A DNA stretch of 64,000 bases from Mesaphorura yosii. Lineage: Eukaryota; Arthropoda; Collembola; Poduromorpha; Tullbergiidae. The stretch's first letter is position 1. Each line of letters starts with the position of its first letter. The stretch covers positions 1 to 64,000 of the forward strand of contig WIXG01000007.1 of NCBI GenBank assembly GCA_009869945.1, in the 5' to 3' direction. Positions 35,932-53,731 of this stretch are shown in pieces. The position numbers and the translations under genes were made by a program. The notes beneath the pieces are model-generated. The model saw nothing but the letters and a program-made list of their open reading frames with translations. It ran no database searches and was not told the DNA's origin.

Positions 35932-38880
35932 GATTAAAGATGTTCTTTAGTTACTTCAGTCCACACAAAACTCAAGCAAATTAACTTCAAATCATGTTAA
36001 CGCCAACTTTAAATTATACAACCTATCAGCGGCTTGGTAAGTGTTGACTCGACAGTATCAAGAACGATATTGATTCAATGCAAGCATTTTCCGTCGACTC
36101 GCCGTTCTTGCCGGGCTGCAGAAAGCGCGAGTTATGTTGAGAAAGTTGAGATAACGTGCGGTAAGCGATATTCAAAGGATTCCATTCATTCGCACCCTTT
36201 GCCTTCAGCGCTAACGTTGAGCCTTCAAGCAAGTGCAGGGGTCCGTTATCTGTCGAAACAAACGTCACTACGCCACGAAAGAAAATTACAATTATTGTGG
36301 ATGTGGCTATGACATGGCTAAACACTGACTTCCCTGCTGATTGGCGATACCGGCGCTGACATGTAAGAACACGTCATCAGCCTTATCAGCTTATTAGCGG
36401 GTGTTGTTCTCAACTCTCCAGCGACGACCGCTTGCGCTGTCAAGATGGTTCATGCGATATAAGATACGATGTACGATTTGGATAGCCTGAATTGAAATTA
36501 CCAGCACCTGTTAGCATTCAGAAGAAACCGAACCGCTTTCTCGACGTGCTATCACCAGACTATAAAGTATTCATGAAATGCACTCAACCATAATGTAATA
36601 ATCTCTGTAATACGGGATTTTTCGTGATATTAAACCATAATTTGGAAGTACTTCCCTCATTTTGTACTACGCCGGTTCTTTTCTCTTTTAACGTCTCAAT
36701 AACGTACGGAAGAATTTGTGAAGTGAAACTTGCTATTTGGATCCATGCACAGATCAGCTATACCAAAGAATTCTTTATTTTCTCCTTCACGTTCGCGTCT
36801 TGATCTCTTCCTTTCTCTCGCGAGTCGCGATCCAGGAAAACTAGAAAACCTCATACTTTATAAATCCTTCGACTTTTCCTCATGGTTGTGTCGATGCTCT
36901 GGGCTTGGATCGTTCTTTGGTGGTGTCTGTCTGGTCCTGGCCGTAAATTCATTTCGAATTCTTGTCGTGTTATCCTTATAATTTAGTACCTAGCAGCAAT
37001 TTAAAATTCCAGTAAATGACTTTTTTCCCGTCTTTGCCGCGGCCACCTTGAGTGGTGCTATTCATTATAAATGCCATCTGACTTGCTGCTTGCTAGCTGG
37101 CTTCTTGACTTCTCTTCTCCAACCATCGGCACAATGACAAAAGACAATGGATCATGCATCATGCTGTTGTTGTCATCAGTGCGTGTCGCCCACGTTCTCT
37201 TGAATGAATCCAAAAATGCGTGGCGTGGACTACTTTCCCTTCATGGATATGGATCTCTTCTTTGGAGCAGATTCCAGCTTGCAGTGCAGCGCTGCTCGTT
37301 GGAATTCGTGATCCGCGACGCACTGTACAGAAGAAAACTTCATTACAGAGACAAAAGATGTTCAGCTTGGCGCTCAGTAGCCGTTTTTCAAAGTTTGGGT
37401 TAAGGAGAGATGAACCGTGGAAGGAAAGCTGGAAAAATGGCGAATGTTATTGCATGTGAAGCACGTCATCCATTTTGTCTTTGTGAGTCACGCGAGAGTG
37501 GTTAATGGCTTCGCGGCAGCGGCCTAATGTCTCAATCTCCGAAATGGGTGACACAGATGAGCAATACTCGTCTGGATGTGGGCCAGTGTGCCGTGTCGTG
37601 TAGGGAATCGTCCTGTCCCGTATAAGTTTGATGTGAATCGTCGCAGTCACTTGGGAATCTTCGTGTCATACCACGATGACGTAATTAAGTGACGGTGTAT
37701 TCAACGAGTGTCAATTTTGCAGGAATTGCTGTTGCCGTGTGTAGTCAATTTCCCTGCGGGAATTATAATGCTTGAGAAGAGAGATAATGATTTTAACTAC
37801 TGTTCTTTGTGAAATCGGATTATTTGCGTCTACCACCGATTGCGAAAGAATTAATGGCTTATCGTGATACTGAAATTGTTTTGATTAGCCTGGGTATTGC
37901 TCATTGCAACATATGAATTCGAACGAGCACATGCATTTCAAAATACGTACTGCATTCATGTGACTGACGATTACGCAATTGCATTCCATGTCTATCTCCC
38001 CGACCGGCCGGATGATGAAAGAATGAATTCCAATAATTTGAGCAATTAAAGGGCTTCCCGAGCTGGTATTACCCGGCAAGAATGCAGTGGACTGATCAAT
38101 AACGATAAAAATCTTGTTGTTTGTGGCATGCCATTACAATTTTCCAAACTACTTTTCTTTATCGTGATATGTTAAAAGATGGATTGGTTCGGGGGATGGT
38201 TTCTAGCAAGTTTCATGTTTAACGAGCCCTGGAGTGATGTGACTGGAATTGTGATGTTTTACTGCGATGTGATGATGATCAGCAGTAACTTGTGGCTGTA
38301 TACCCTTATCTGATAAAGGCTATGCATATTATGTCATTACTGCTTTGAACCGTGTCATAAACCGTTGCGAAACTGGATAATTGTCTCACGAGTCAGATAA
38401 ACTCGCAAGCAAGGGTACGTAGGCGTAGTAGCAATCGCAAATTAACTCTTGAACGAAGAAAGCATGCACATATGTGAGCAGTGCAGTGTAATTGCAATAA
38501 TATGAAAAGATAATGTGTCGTATGAAAGTGATGAGACTCACTTTCACTGGCAGCGTGGTGACGTGGGTCGTCGGGAACGTCTAGAGTTTAGAAAGTGTAG
38601 ATTTGTGATTGTGCGAGCTGGGTTTCAGCTCGACTCGTATGCAGCAATATTTTATTCATGATTGCATGCAAGCCAAGTCGGCCCAGGCCACGCAACGCGT
38701 GCCTATGTTCAGTACATAAAGCCTGAGTAATCTCAAGAGTCCAAGTCCAAGTGCGCGATTGCTGATAGTGATAGTAAAAGTTTGTCAGTTTCTCTCATCT
38801 TGTTCTCCCTTTCTTTCATGTCCATGCACACACGCATGCACGCGACTCGCAGGCGGCTGATCGCTCATTTCTAATGGATT
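35932..38880. other. Intergenic region, no gene seen
   Basis: About 2.9 kb between the four-exon orphan (minus) and the first coding exon of the dpr-like gene (plus). No exon with coding character was found. The right part probably contains leader and promoter of the dpr-like gene. Confidence 0.4.
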
Positions 38881-41800
38881 ATGACTGAAGTTCCGCCACC
38901 ACTCATCATCACCTTCATCCACTACGGCTTTCTCCTCGTATCAAGTAAGTTATCATTCTCTACTCTGCACTAAACTGTAAATAATAGCAATGGTTAATGA
39001 CATGGGACCCTTGGCTCATCGTTATACTTCGGACCAAAGCTAAGCATTATTTCACACGACAAAATTCATGAACCCCGAAAGGCAAGACAGTCACGCCTCA
39101 TGTGAAAATCGTAGCAACTGTAGCATTTACAAGCTATGAGGATGAGTGAAATTTACTTTATCTAGTATCACTGTGTACGAGGACGGAGGAAGTTTAAAGT
39201 GAGCTGTAAAGACGAGGGCCTTGCACACTTCAACGTCTTTATTTTCCTTTCTCCATTTGCTGCGGCAGCCGCATTTCTTATACGGCTTGTTTTAGGAGAA
39301 AGTAAATAAAGACGAGATGCATTTATCTCGTCAGAGATGTAGACTCTCCAACTCTTCATGCATAGAGTAAGACTAACCAAGGAACGTAAGGGCCAGAACT
39401 AGAAAATGTTAGCACAAGCCCGAAAATCGACCCCAATTTGTCTAAATGAAAAGTACTCGCAATTACGATTCGCAATTTGCAAAATTGAGATTCTCAATTC
39501 TTGATAATGCTCAGGACACTGTGCAAAAATGCTGACTGCACTGCTCGGTTCTTTTCCTGACTGGTCAATGCCTGCACTCTACGGAATACGCATCCCAACC
39601 CCCCAAAATGCTCTAAAAGGGCGTCAAGATTTTTCTAGAGCGCGAGCGGAGTGAAACTAAATAACATATTTGGTAGCTGGACGTGGACGGTAGACGTAAG
39701 AGATTACAACAACAGGGGAAGTATTTTTTATCACGAACACGAACATGAGTGCAGGAGCCTAAGAAAGCAATGATAAACTAAATTGCACATTTCCTCGTCT
39801 CGTGTTCACATTTTTCTGAACGCGTGTACGCAATAATTTCTTTGTATTTCGCCATTTCATAGTGTGCGTGATGCAGAGTTTTGGATTCAATCATACTGCT
39901 AATACAAATACGGACGTGAACGTGACATCAGCCATTCATTCAACTACAACTGGACCGACTGCTGCCATTTCTTCTTTTGTGAGCGCGAGTACGGCCATTG
40001 TGAATTACACGAGCACAGTTCCAAGTTGGAGTCAGAGTTCCATCAGCAGTATAACTAAAAGAACAAGTACAAGTACGAGTAATTCAATATTGAGGACCAA
40101 TAACAATAACACGGTCAAGCACGGAGGCACGAGTACGAGAAAGACGACTATTTCATTTAACAGCGGCACATCTGCAGCAACGCCAGCACCCACTGCACGA
40201 GGTCTTTTTCCTGGTCCTGCTCCAATGATGCAAGTCACTGCCCTGAATCTGAATCTGAATCTGAGTCCAGGTCTTGACTTATATCATGCCACTTCATTGC
40301 CTTTGACTTCCACACTTAGTCCTTCAGCAGGGCAGATATCATCGACAGCTACTTCTGCATCTACTGCTTCTAATGCTTCATCGTCTCCTGCGACGTTATT
40401 AAATTCAACAACTCCAAGCACCAGTAACAGCAGCAGCAGCGGGTTGAATGCAGCCTCAGCCTTATTTGTTCGTGTTCATGATTCTTCGCCCTACGCAGCC
40501 AACCTCAGGTCAGTAAGTTCTGAGACAGTAGTAGCAGTTAGAAAGTCCAGTTGTTCGTATTGCTCTTGCATGAAATATAACTTAGCATGAGCACCAAACA
40601 GGACAATAAGTCAATGATGCGAAGACTTTGTGCGTGCTGCGTCTTTTCATGCTGTCCGATTTCCATTAAGTCTTGGCCCAGACTCAAATTCATCCGTATC
40701 TGGGACACAAAGCGAATTGATTGCGAGTATCAGCTGCTGTGTGCTATGGGCCACTGGCTTCTGGGTGTTTTGTTATTGTTGTTGGATATTCAATCATACA
40801 TTTTTTGCCCTTGCTCACGGGCTCAGTGCCTCGTGGCTGGATGACAAACGTAATTCATTTTGTCGTCTTAAATTGGTGTACGAACTCAGCCACCATCAGC
40901 AACCGTACGACCCAACTTTATAAAAGAATGAGTGTGTGACTCGTATCTTGTGAAAAATGAAACGACGACACTGGAATTGATATTTTGCGACGCGACAAGT
41001 GAATTTCGTTGTTACCTATTAGGAGAAGCAAAAACGCAATGCGCAAATAGACAGAAATAGACAGAAATAGCAAAATGTCAACGGCTTGGCTAAAAGGCAC
41101 CCTTGTTCGGACTTTTCTAAGTGGTTTTTTCAGTGTGTATCTAGAATTCTGAAATCACAATCAAGCCACCCGGAAAGCAAGCGTGGAGAATGTGTCAAAA
41201 GTGCTTGGGACACACGCGGTTGGATTAAAAGTTGAAAAATTGATTTAACTCAAGCCACGACTCGAGCTTTGTCAAATTTGTCCCAAATACCAACTGCTTT
41301 CACAACGTGACAGAGAAAACAGAGACACTACAATTATATGCACTTCTACATATATTCTGTTCTTTATATGTTCTATTCTGCATTGGCATTACAAACCTTT
41401 CTTTCATCCTGCGAATCTAGTCTGCTTCGTGCTACTGTGGCCAATGTTTCCGAAGCGGGCCGGCATTTGATTCTAAGCTTTGACTATCAAGGCTTGTTTC
41501 TTTATTGATTCCTGTCTCTTTCCTGTTTTGGTCGCAAGCATCTACCGTCGATTTTCGAATCTTATTGTCCTACTATACTTATTCGGTTGGCCAACTTACC
41601 GCTCCTAACCTCAATATTCTCAAATGCAAAATGACTTCTTGTGTTGACAATACGTGTGCAAAAGCGTATTACAAATACTTTTTCTCCACGATAAAGTCTC
41701 ATTCCATTCCCGCATTTTCAATATTTTCCTGGGTTCAATTGAAATTGTTACAATAAAAGTAAAAGCAATGCCATACCATGCGTGCATTACATGCGTTAGC

Positions 41801-44800
41801 CCTAGCGTCCTGCATTGTAGAATTCGACGATGGCAATGGGTGCGTCTGCCATTTACAATTCCAAAGCATCCCGTCCCATTGCAATATTAGATTCATTTGA
41901 CATGGCATTGTTGACTGAAAGTCCACAGCACACGACAGACAGCGGGGCCCAGTGCTGCTGCAGTAAATGTAAACGATCTCCACATTGCATTTATTGTGCA
42001 CATTTGAATTCTAAAGAATCCATCGCAATTCGCAATACCCATGCATTGTGACTGACTGTTGAGAGTGAGGTGATTCACTTCGAGAGTCATTCAGTATTCA
42101 GATCACACCAGGCATTCAAAATACAAGACTTGAGTTCCCATTGAGTAAAGTGTTGTTGACTTCTCTTGAAGGAGGCACTATCAATATTGACTGTAGACAA
42201 GCAAGCAGCTTGATTTTGATTTCTACATCTGTGACAATGTCAATATTTCATTGCTTATCATTCAAGCATGGTGTGGATGTCTCTTCAGCGTTGAATTTAC
42301 ATGCAACATCTTTCTGGCGGCCCAAATTTCAACTCACCACCACGAAACAGCTTCCGACTGGATAGCCGATAGCATCTTCACTCCGGCCAGCACACCGTAA
42401 ATAGGAAATTGAATCGGAAGCTTCTGCCATTGCCTGATATATCACTAAATCATGAAATCATGATCGGATGCGACATGAAATATTGAATCAGTAATAAGAT
42501 ATGTTTTTCTCCCAACACAATGCAATGCAGACACCATCAACACAACGTGAATACGTGGGGTCCACACTTCGAAGACGTTGATTCCATAAATACGAACGTA
42601 ACCGTCACTGAAGGGGAAGATGTGCTCCTGGACTGCCGTGTCGGATTACTCGGAGATAAACTTGTAAGTACGCAGCGCAATGCAATGCAGTGCAATACAG
42701 CAATTTAACAAACACGAATTCATTTCGCGATCCATTTGATTCTGATGCTCCGCTTGCAGTCGTCGATTTGACGTGCAGTACCGCCTGCACAATAAAATAT
42801 TGCTCGTACTTATTCCAGGTGTCTTGGGTGCGTCGTAAATCAGACCAGCTTGACTTGCTCACATTTGGCTCCACAAATCATAGCGCAGACAGCCGCATTT
42901 TCTCAGACTTCAAATATCCAAACAATTGGCGGCTCTCGATTCGGAATACGACGGGGAATGACTCAGGTGTTTACCTCTGCCAGATCTCTACGCATCCGCC
43001 CAGAGTCTTCGAAGTTGAACTGGCGGTTCTAGGTAAGTGAGATCTGACTTGAAATATGTGCAATGACTCGGCGAATGAATTTCCAATAACTGAGCGTCCT
43101 CATATTTTACGGTGGCACAAGTCAGAACTCCCGGCGCGTGGCACTTTTCGGTCTCCTGTGTCTCGTATTCATTTTCAAATTATGTCACGTTTCACTGATT
43201 TGGAGCATATGTCACGAACTTCCCGTTTCTGATGTCCCGATGTCGCGATGCAATTAAGACCTGTGATAAATGAGAACCTGTCGATTGATACTTTATACCC
43301 CATTCCTGTGTCTCGCAATATCTCGTGTGAACAATTGATCTTACTTTGATACACATAAAATCGAAGTATTTTAACAGGATATTAATTAACTCACCACTAC
43401 TGCGTTTGTTGATTTCAGCGCCAAGAGTCTTCATTGTCAATTCGAGGGGAGAGCGTATCAACGAAGTGCATTACAAAGAAGGGTCCACATTGCAGCTCAT
43501 CTGCACCGGTACGTGCCGAATGTCGGATACGAGTTCCGTGTTTGCAAAATTGCAAGTGCAAGGGCGACATTTTGTAAAAATGCATGCATGAAATTCCAAG
43601 TGCGGTAGCCATTTGCTGTGCTAGAAAGTGCACCACCACGGACCCCAAACATTTTTAGTTGTATTTTATTACACGTCGTAATAAATCAATTTTGAATGGC
43701 TTCGGTTCAGCGTTTTGCCTTTCATTTCCTGAATCTTTATTACCGTATCATCCGCATACTCTTGCCTCTCCTTCGAATTGTCCCAGTCATTTCATTACCC
43801 ATTTCTTCCATTTGCTATTTGTAACATTTTGTGTTCAGGCCATGTCCCGGTCAGGCCACTCCAGTGTCCACTCAATGCTGGTCGCTGCCTATAGTGCAGG
43901 ATCGGTAATAAATAATAACTGGCGTATTCCGTATTTCAGTAAATAACATCATGTCAAAGACCATGAACTGGTTCCGCAACAAAGACTTCCTCAACCAAGA
44001 CGTGGTTCGTGGCGGAGTTAGCATCAAGACCGACATGACTTCTTCGGACCAGGCCAAGAGCATTTTACGGGTTGCGGGCGTCACGCGAAAGGATGGAGGA
44101 ACATATCTTTGCTCAGCACCACCACAAAACGCATCAGTGACCGTCCATATCCTCGTCGGTAAGCACAAATCTTCGAAACTCAATGTAAAAGCAGAAGCAG
44201 AACACAGAGCCGTATTCTTAAGAAATCTCACATCTGCCTGCTTTTATTCGGGCACCTGCACTTGGAGTCGTGGAGTGAAAAGTTCAGGCAGCCTCGACTC
44301 GACTTTCTTCAAAGCTAAAGATCAGAAGTTTCCCAGAACACCACGGAAATGAATTATGAAAGTGATGAAAGTCTGAAAGCTGAAAGCACTGCACGCACAG
44401 AGAAAAGAAAGGAAATGGATAATGTAGGATAAGAATTTAACGTCGTATTTACCCTTGGGGCACGTCTTAACCTAACCGCGTCGGTGACTCGCGTGCTAAG
44501 GGTTTCCTCTTTGCGTTTGCTCTCATTTCTCTAAGTAATTTAATACTTGCGGGTGCTTTTACAAAGTCGCAGTCAAACAAAAGCAAACAAACATAATTTT
44601 GGTAATGGGTTTTTAAATTCTTGCTCCAGCTGTCCTTTATTAGTTTGAGCTGGCTGAGAAAGTACAAATTCATGTCAAAGGGTTTCCAACTCCACGCGCG
44701 CCAGGCCACGACGCCTTCGTTCTTTGTATTTACTTTACTTGCACAGCACCTACGACCGGCCCGGCCAGTTGGTGTGCGGTTGAAGTAGAAGATTAATCAT

Positions 44801-45095
44801 AAAAGAGTTGCAAACAATATGCTACACGAATAACTTTGGCAAAAACATTTATTTTGGTGTCGGTCTCTGATTTGATGTTTGATTTAATTATCGTAGTAAT
44901 TAATGTGGTCTGCTCTTTCTGTTTTTGTGTGTAGGAGAGAATCCAGCTGAACTCTATCGCAACCGAGCGCCAAGCCTTCTATCGCTGTCTACCTCAACTG
45001 TGTCCATGGCTTTGTGCTGGATTTGCGCCTTGCAGGCCACCATTCTTATACTGGAAAGAACTTGGATTCAATTATCAGGGCCAGCAATTAGATAG
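38881..45095 (+). CDS. dpr: Dpr-family two-Ig cell-surface receptor
   Basis: Dpr proteins are neuronal surface receptors that pair with DIP proteins in synaptic partner choice. Seven exons join in phase: 38881-38944, 39863-40508, 42531-42663, 42819-43032, 43419-43508, 43940-44158, 44935-45095 (1527 nt, 508 aa). Exon 1 gives a signal peptide. Exon 2 is an unusual insert of about 215 residues made mostly of Ser, Thr, Asn and Ala. Ig1 has G-P-H-F-E-D, L-L-D-C (Cys about 272), V-S-W-V-R-R and D-S-G-V-Y-L-C (about 335). Ig2 has L-Q-L-I-C (about 381), M-N-W-F-R and D-G-G-T-Y-L-C-S (about 440). After Ig2 comes G-E-N-P-A-E, the usual Dpr closing motif, then a hydrophobic tail compatible with a GPI signal. 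The family call is firm; which of the many dpr paralogues it matches is not. Confidence 0.88.
40509..42530 (+). other. Large intron of the dpr-like gene
   Basis: About 2 kb between the Ser/Thr-rich exon and the first Ig exon; donor GTCAGT, acceptor TGCAATGCAG. Open frames within it (for example 40587-40940) lack family features and are taken as chance. Confidence 0.6.
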
Positions 45096-45710
45096 TGCGC
45101 CCTTCAAAGCGCATGCCTGCCTGGCTGCATACATGTCTAATTTCTGAATATCACTTTGAGAGTTCCAAATATATGTGAATGTTTTTAGATTTATGCAATG
45201 AGAAGCGTTAATAAAATGATGTTATTTGTATCCGACGAAGGCTGTTTGTGTTCCATCGTTGCATAAAGCAGGGGCGAGATGATTAATCAATTAGGCATAC
45301 TAATCAAAACACGTGAGTGTGAGAAGGATCGTGCCACATTTATGCATACAGAACGGGGATACTGCAAGCTGGAATTTGTGCTCTGAAATTTTGTTAGCGA
45401 TTCGTCAGTCAGCTCGGAAATTCAAGGTCTTGACGATGTTGCCTTAATGCAACGTGACAAATCGTACACCGTTGAGTTCAAATCTAAATTAACCAAATAT
45501 CAACGGAATTGAAACAGATTACACGATTGCGGTCGAAGTAATTAATCGCGTAGTTGAAACAATTCGTATAAAAATCCTTCAGTTCCCTCGAGGTCCTAAG
45601 TCACATGCTGAAAGAATTGCCGTTTTTTTTTATTAATCTGACACTGAATTATGTAAACACGGCCAACCTTCAAATTCAAATTAAGGTGTGCTGCCTGTTT
45701 GCTTTTGCGC
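45096..45710. other. Intergenic, dpr-like 3' flank to lipase promoter
   Basis: No coding exon. Contains the dpr-like 3' UTR, with AATAAA at about 45212, and the sequence leading to the lipase TATA box. Confidence 0.45.
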
Positions 45711-45719
45711 TATATAAAG
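45711..45719 (+). promoter_or_regulatory. TATA box of the lipase gene
   Basis: TATATAAAG, 84 bp upstream of the lipase ATG at 45795; a standard position for a strongly expressed digestive gene. Confidence 0.55.
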
Positions 45720-45794
45720 AATACCATTTCATGATATTTCAGCAAAACATAGCTGACAGACTTGGGCACCGGTAGATCAGTCTGTTTCGACACA

Positions 45795-47373
45795 ATGAAA
45801 TACAAGAGTCAATTATTGGCGTGGGTGCTCTGCGCTCTCGCGGCGAACTTATGTGTCACCGTCGAAGGTAATCGTGAGTATGGCGAAGCTGATGAACGAG
45901 AGTCAGTCTTCTTTGAGCTCATTCCACAAGACAATGTGACGGACATTGGCGATCTGACCGATGAGGAAGCGTACAGGCTCCAGCTCGGCGTGCAGTTCTT
46001 CGCGTTTCCAAATAGAAAGTAAGTACACCAATCGGTCATCTGTTTTGCCCGTGTTCATCCTGTTCTGCTTCTTTTGTCAACTCTTGCCGACTATAATTTT
46101 GAAACAGCAATCCGAAGCAATACGCCGAGATTAAGTTTGGAGACCCGAACTCCTTAGCAAGGTCCGGGTTAATCCCTGGTCAACCTGTGCATATTTTCGC
46201 ACATGGATTCGGAGGGAGAGCACCACAGAGAAAGCATTACTCGATCATTAACGGTATAAGCAATCGCACAATCTTCCTGCCAGAAGAACCCGCAATCGAG
46301 CCTTGCCTTAAAGTTGTCCTTTGAATTTAGCATACATCAACGAGGACACTCCGAATGTGGTTGTTGTCAATTACCAATCTACGTATCCTAATCTTGACAA
46401 ACTTCCTGTTGTAATGGGCGTTTCCTGGTTCGCTGCGCAGTGGAAGTATGCGCCAAGCGCTGGTCAACGCGTTGCCGACTTCATCGTTTTCCTCCAGAAG
46501 AACAGAATCATCAGCGACTCCAGTCAAGTACATTTGCTTGGTCATAGCCTGGGTGGCCATGTGATGGGCGTTGCCGGGCATCGACTCCAAACTCAGCATG
46601 GAATGAGAGTCGGACGAATCACTGGTCTGGATGTTGCTGGCCCGCTTTACAAAAACATGCCTCGAGAAAACAAGCTGGATTCCTCTGATGCGTCATTTGT
46701 GGATGTCGTGCACACTAATATCGATGGAGTTGGCATTGCAGACAGCATTGGTCACGTGGACTATTATTCCAATGGTGGATTGGGTCGGAGTCAGAACGGA
46801 TGCCAGTTCAGGAATGGTTTGGTTCCGATCGTGTCATGTAAGTGTAAATATGCAACACGCGGAGCTGGTTAGACTAAATTACTAATACGATTGTATCTGT
46901 CTCCGTCCTCAGACGTCAGGACAATTATTTGTGCGCATGACGAAAGACCATTGCGAATTTGGGGCTACGGAGTATCTAGACGTGTCAATCTTCAGGCATG
47001 CCCGTGCTCGTCATATGGCAAGCTAAGACGGGTCAAGGTGAAGAATGCTACACGCACTATCGAAGCTGCCAGCAGCAATTCTACAAGCACAGGTGTAGCT
47101 GTGCCAGATGATGATAACGAGACTCAGGAAGATGCATTGAGACTTGATCGGGGAATTTGCGAGCGACCGGGCAGGAGAAATTGCATAAAATTTGGGGAAC
47201 AAACACCTCCGAAGTAAGTGTTGTACGCAAGATGATGAGGATTATATTTCGCTTAAACCAACTCCTCTAATCCATAAAACGAAATTCTCAGCTCGAGAGG
47301 GCGATATTACTTGCCAATCACTGACCGCACGTTCAGACAGATAATGGACGTTTCCCGGCGGAATGAAGCCTGA
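45795..47373 (+). CDS. Secreted lipase of the pancreatic lipase family
   Basis: Alpha/beta-hydrolase of the animal pancreatic lipase / phospholipase A1 family, secreted. Five exons join in phase: 45795-46018, 46108-46253, 46331-46837, 46913-47213, 47292-47373 (1260 nt, 419 aa). The open frame at the end of exon 4 has a stop three bases beyond a GTAAGT donor. Splicing to 47292 instead adds S-R-G-R-Y-Y-L-P, the expected family ending, so five exons are preferred. Marks: signal peptide (W-V-L-C-A-L-A-A), oxyanion strand I-F-A-H-G-F-G-G, nucleophile elbow G-H-S-L-G-G-H (Ser about 196), acid G-L-D-V-A-G-P (Asp about 224; the family usually has GLDPA) and C-A-H-D with His about 301. An insert rich in N, S, T, D and E lies at about 325-360. 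The triad is complete, so it is probably active. Confidence 0.9.
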
Positions 47374-48893
47374 ATTCTCCCAAGTTAATTTCAGCAAATT
47401 TGGCAAATAAATCATATTTACGAATCAAGCCTAATAAAAACTTTGTAATAACCGCCAATGGCCATGTCTTTAATAGCAGCACAATAACTGAACAACTTCA
47501 ATACAGTGAAGAAATGCAATGCAATTAAGGAGAGCTTAACTTCCAGCCCCGAAATGACTTTGTTAATGGGAATGGTCGAGGCGAGTGTCCCCAAGCGAGA
47601 CTGTACTGGCTGGCTGGCTGGCTTTTATTGAGACCGGACGAGGGTGTCGTAATAATTGAACTTGACAGTAATAGTAAAAATGACGCAAATAAAAATATAT
47701 TTATAAAGTTTTGTCGTACTATTAAAAGGCAATAATCATAAAATATATTTCCACCATTCCACGCTCCACGAAAGAACCATTTGGAAACTTTGCCGTCCAC
47801 TCCTGACTGTGCATACACTGCTTATTATTTGTTATTAAGATCTTAGCAAGAGCTTACAACTCTCTTACGACAATTGACTACCGAACTGCTTGCCCCTACC
47901 ACGGCACGAGAAATGAAAACGAACAATAATTGGAGTGCCCCTGTCCAATCGAGTAACCTTCCACGTACGTGCAGCAGTTGTTAATTCCGACTGATGTACT
48001 AATGTCATTAAAAGAGGCTTAAGAACACAGCCTTCACTACTTCGTTCGCAGGAAAATTCGTGCCAACTGTCGCGGAAAGGGAAAAACCAAGACAAAAACT
48101 TTAAGAACTCCAAAGCGAAAACGTGGTCTCAAAAATGTTGGTCAGTAGGTTAAAACTCAACACACACAGCATGGCAGCGTAGGCGACACTCGCCGGAGAT
48201 TAAATCTTTACGATCACAAGAGACGAGTCAACCCGCTACTTGCACCATCATCATCAAAGTAAAAGTCTTGAAATCTGAAAATAATGAATGCAATCAAATT
48301 CAACTTTCTACAGCAGCACAAAGAAATTCCAAACCCCAAAAATGTCTTTTGTACTTTCATATCTCTTTCATCTCTATACTTTCCCTTCTGATTTGACTCG
48401 AGTTGACTTGAGCTGTAAAAAGAAACTTCTTCAGACTAAACTCGCTAGTTTGCTCTTGCCTTTGTGCATTTGCTACTTGCTACAGCTACACTGCTTGGTA
48501 GAGTGTAGATGTCATGTTCAATTTTATTGTTTACAAGCAGCAATCCATAATTTTTGAAAATGACAAAAAGTGATTCTTCTTATTCAGAAAACTTGCGGAG
48601 TTTTGCTGTGGTAAATTACCAGTGTAAAAAGTTTTGGCGAAGTACCGACCCGCCCATCGTAAGTCTAAGCTATAATACGCTATAGATGAAAAGGAATTTG
48701 TAACAAGAATTGCCAGAGGCGGGATTGAAATGCTACAAGAGCAATTTTAAGTACTTTCATTTTTATCGATTTGGTCTGTAACGAATTGCGAAATAGTCCT
48801 TTCGTTCGATAATCTCTACTCTTACAAATCTCCTTCAATTTTATTAGCAGCGGATATATTTCAGAAACAATAGCCAACACGGGATTAGAAAAA
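47374..48893. other. Convergent 3' flanks, no gene seen
   Basis: Between the lipase (plus) and amylase A (minus). AATAAA-type signals for the lipase occur at about 47404 and 47431. Open frames here are short and without family signal. Confidence 0.45.
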
Positions 48894-51012
<2,119 letters not shown>

Positions 51013-51470
51013 TTATAACGGTTGCGGATTCAAGATTTGTGCCTTCAAGAACAGCTGGGCTGTAGCACAGTTCGAAATGCTTCGGTTTGCTTGACTTCTG
51101 TATCACCAGATTAGCTTCACAGAAATCCGGCGTGGTTGAATCGTCGAGTTATTTCGGTGAGTGGTTGTGTGCCAGGAATGGAGAGTTAAGTTTAAACCTA
51201 AATATTTACATTTGGCAATGTGAGAACCTGGATGAGGCTAGTGATTTGAGAATATGTATAAGATCGCTTTGCATTTGTCATGCTCGTGGCTCAAGTGCGT
51301 TTTCTGTTATCAGCGGCAGGAACACAAGTGTGTTTCAAGTGCTGCCGATTCTTCAACGCTGAACTTCATGCACTTGGTTTATTTGTTCAAGAGGAGTGGA
51401 CAGTGTAACAAGTCAACTGATATTGATTTAATTAATTGGCCGATGAGAAGTTGCAATTGTCCAAGAGACC

Positions 51471-53590
<2,120 letters not shown>

Positions 53591-53723
53591 GGTGTAAACT
53601 TCACGGCTTTGAGCCAGGTAAAGAACTGAGACGAACTGGTTGAGCGACAACCATCGAAATCAATTCATTCGCTGCAAATTCGTGCAGTGACATTACAAAA
53701 TGTCAATTCGACACTCTCAAGTG

Positions 53724-53731
53724 CTTTTATA
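53724..53731 (-). promoter_or_regulatory. TATA box of amylase copy B
   Basis: TATAAAAG on the minus strand, about 134 bp before the ATG at 53590. No equally clear box is seen before copy A. Confidence 0.5.

Noticed and set aside
40587-40940. Overlapping hydrophobic, Cys-rich plus-strand open frames after the Ser/Thr-rich exon
   Set aside because: They lie in an intron of the dpr-like gene, lack splice partners that keep phase, and show no family motif.
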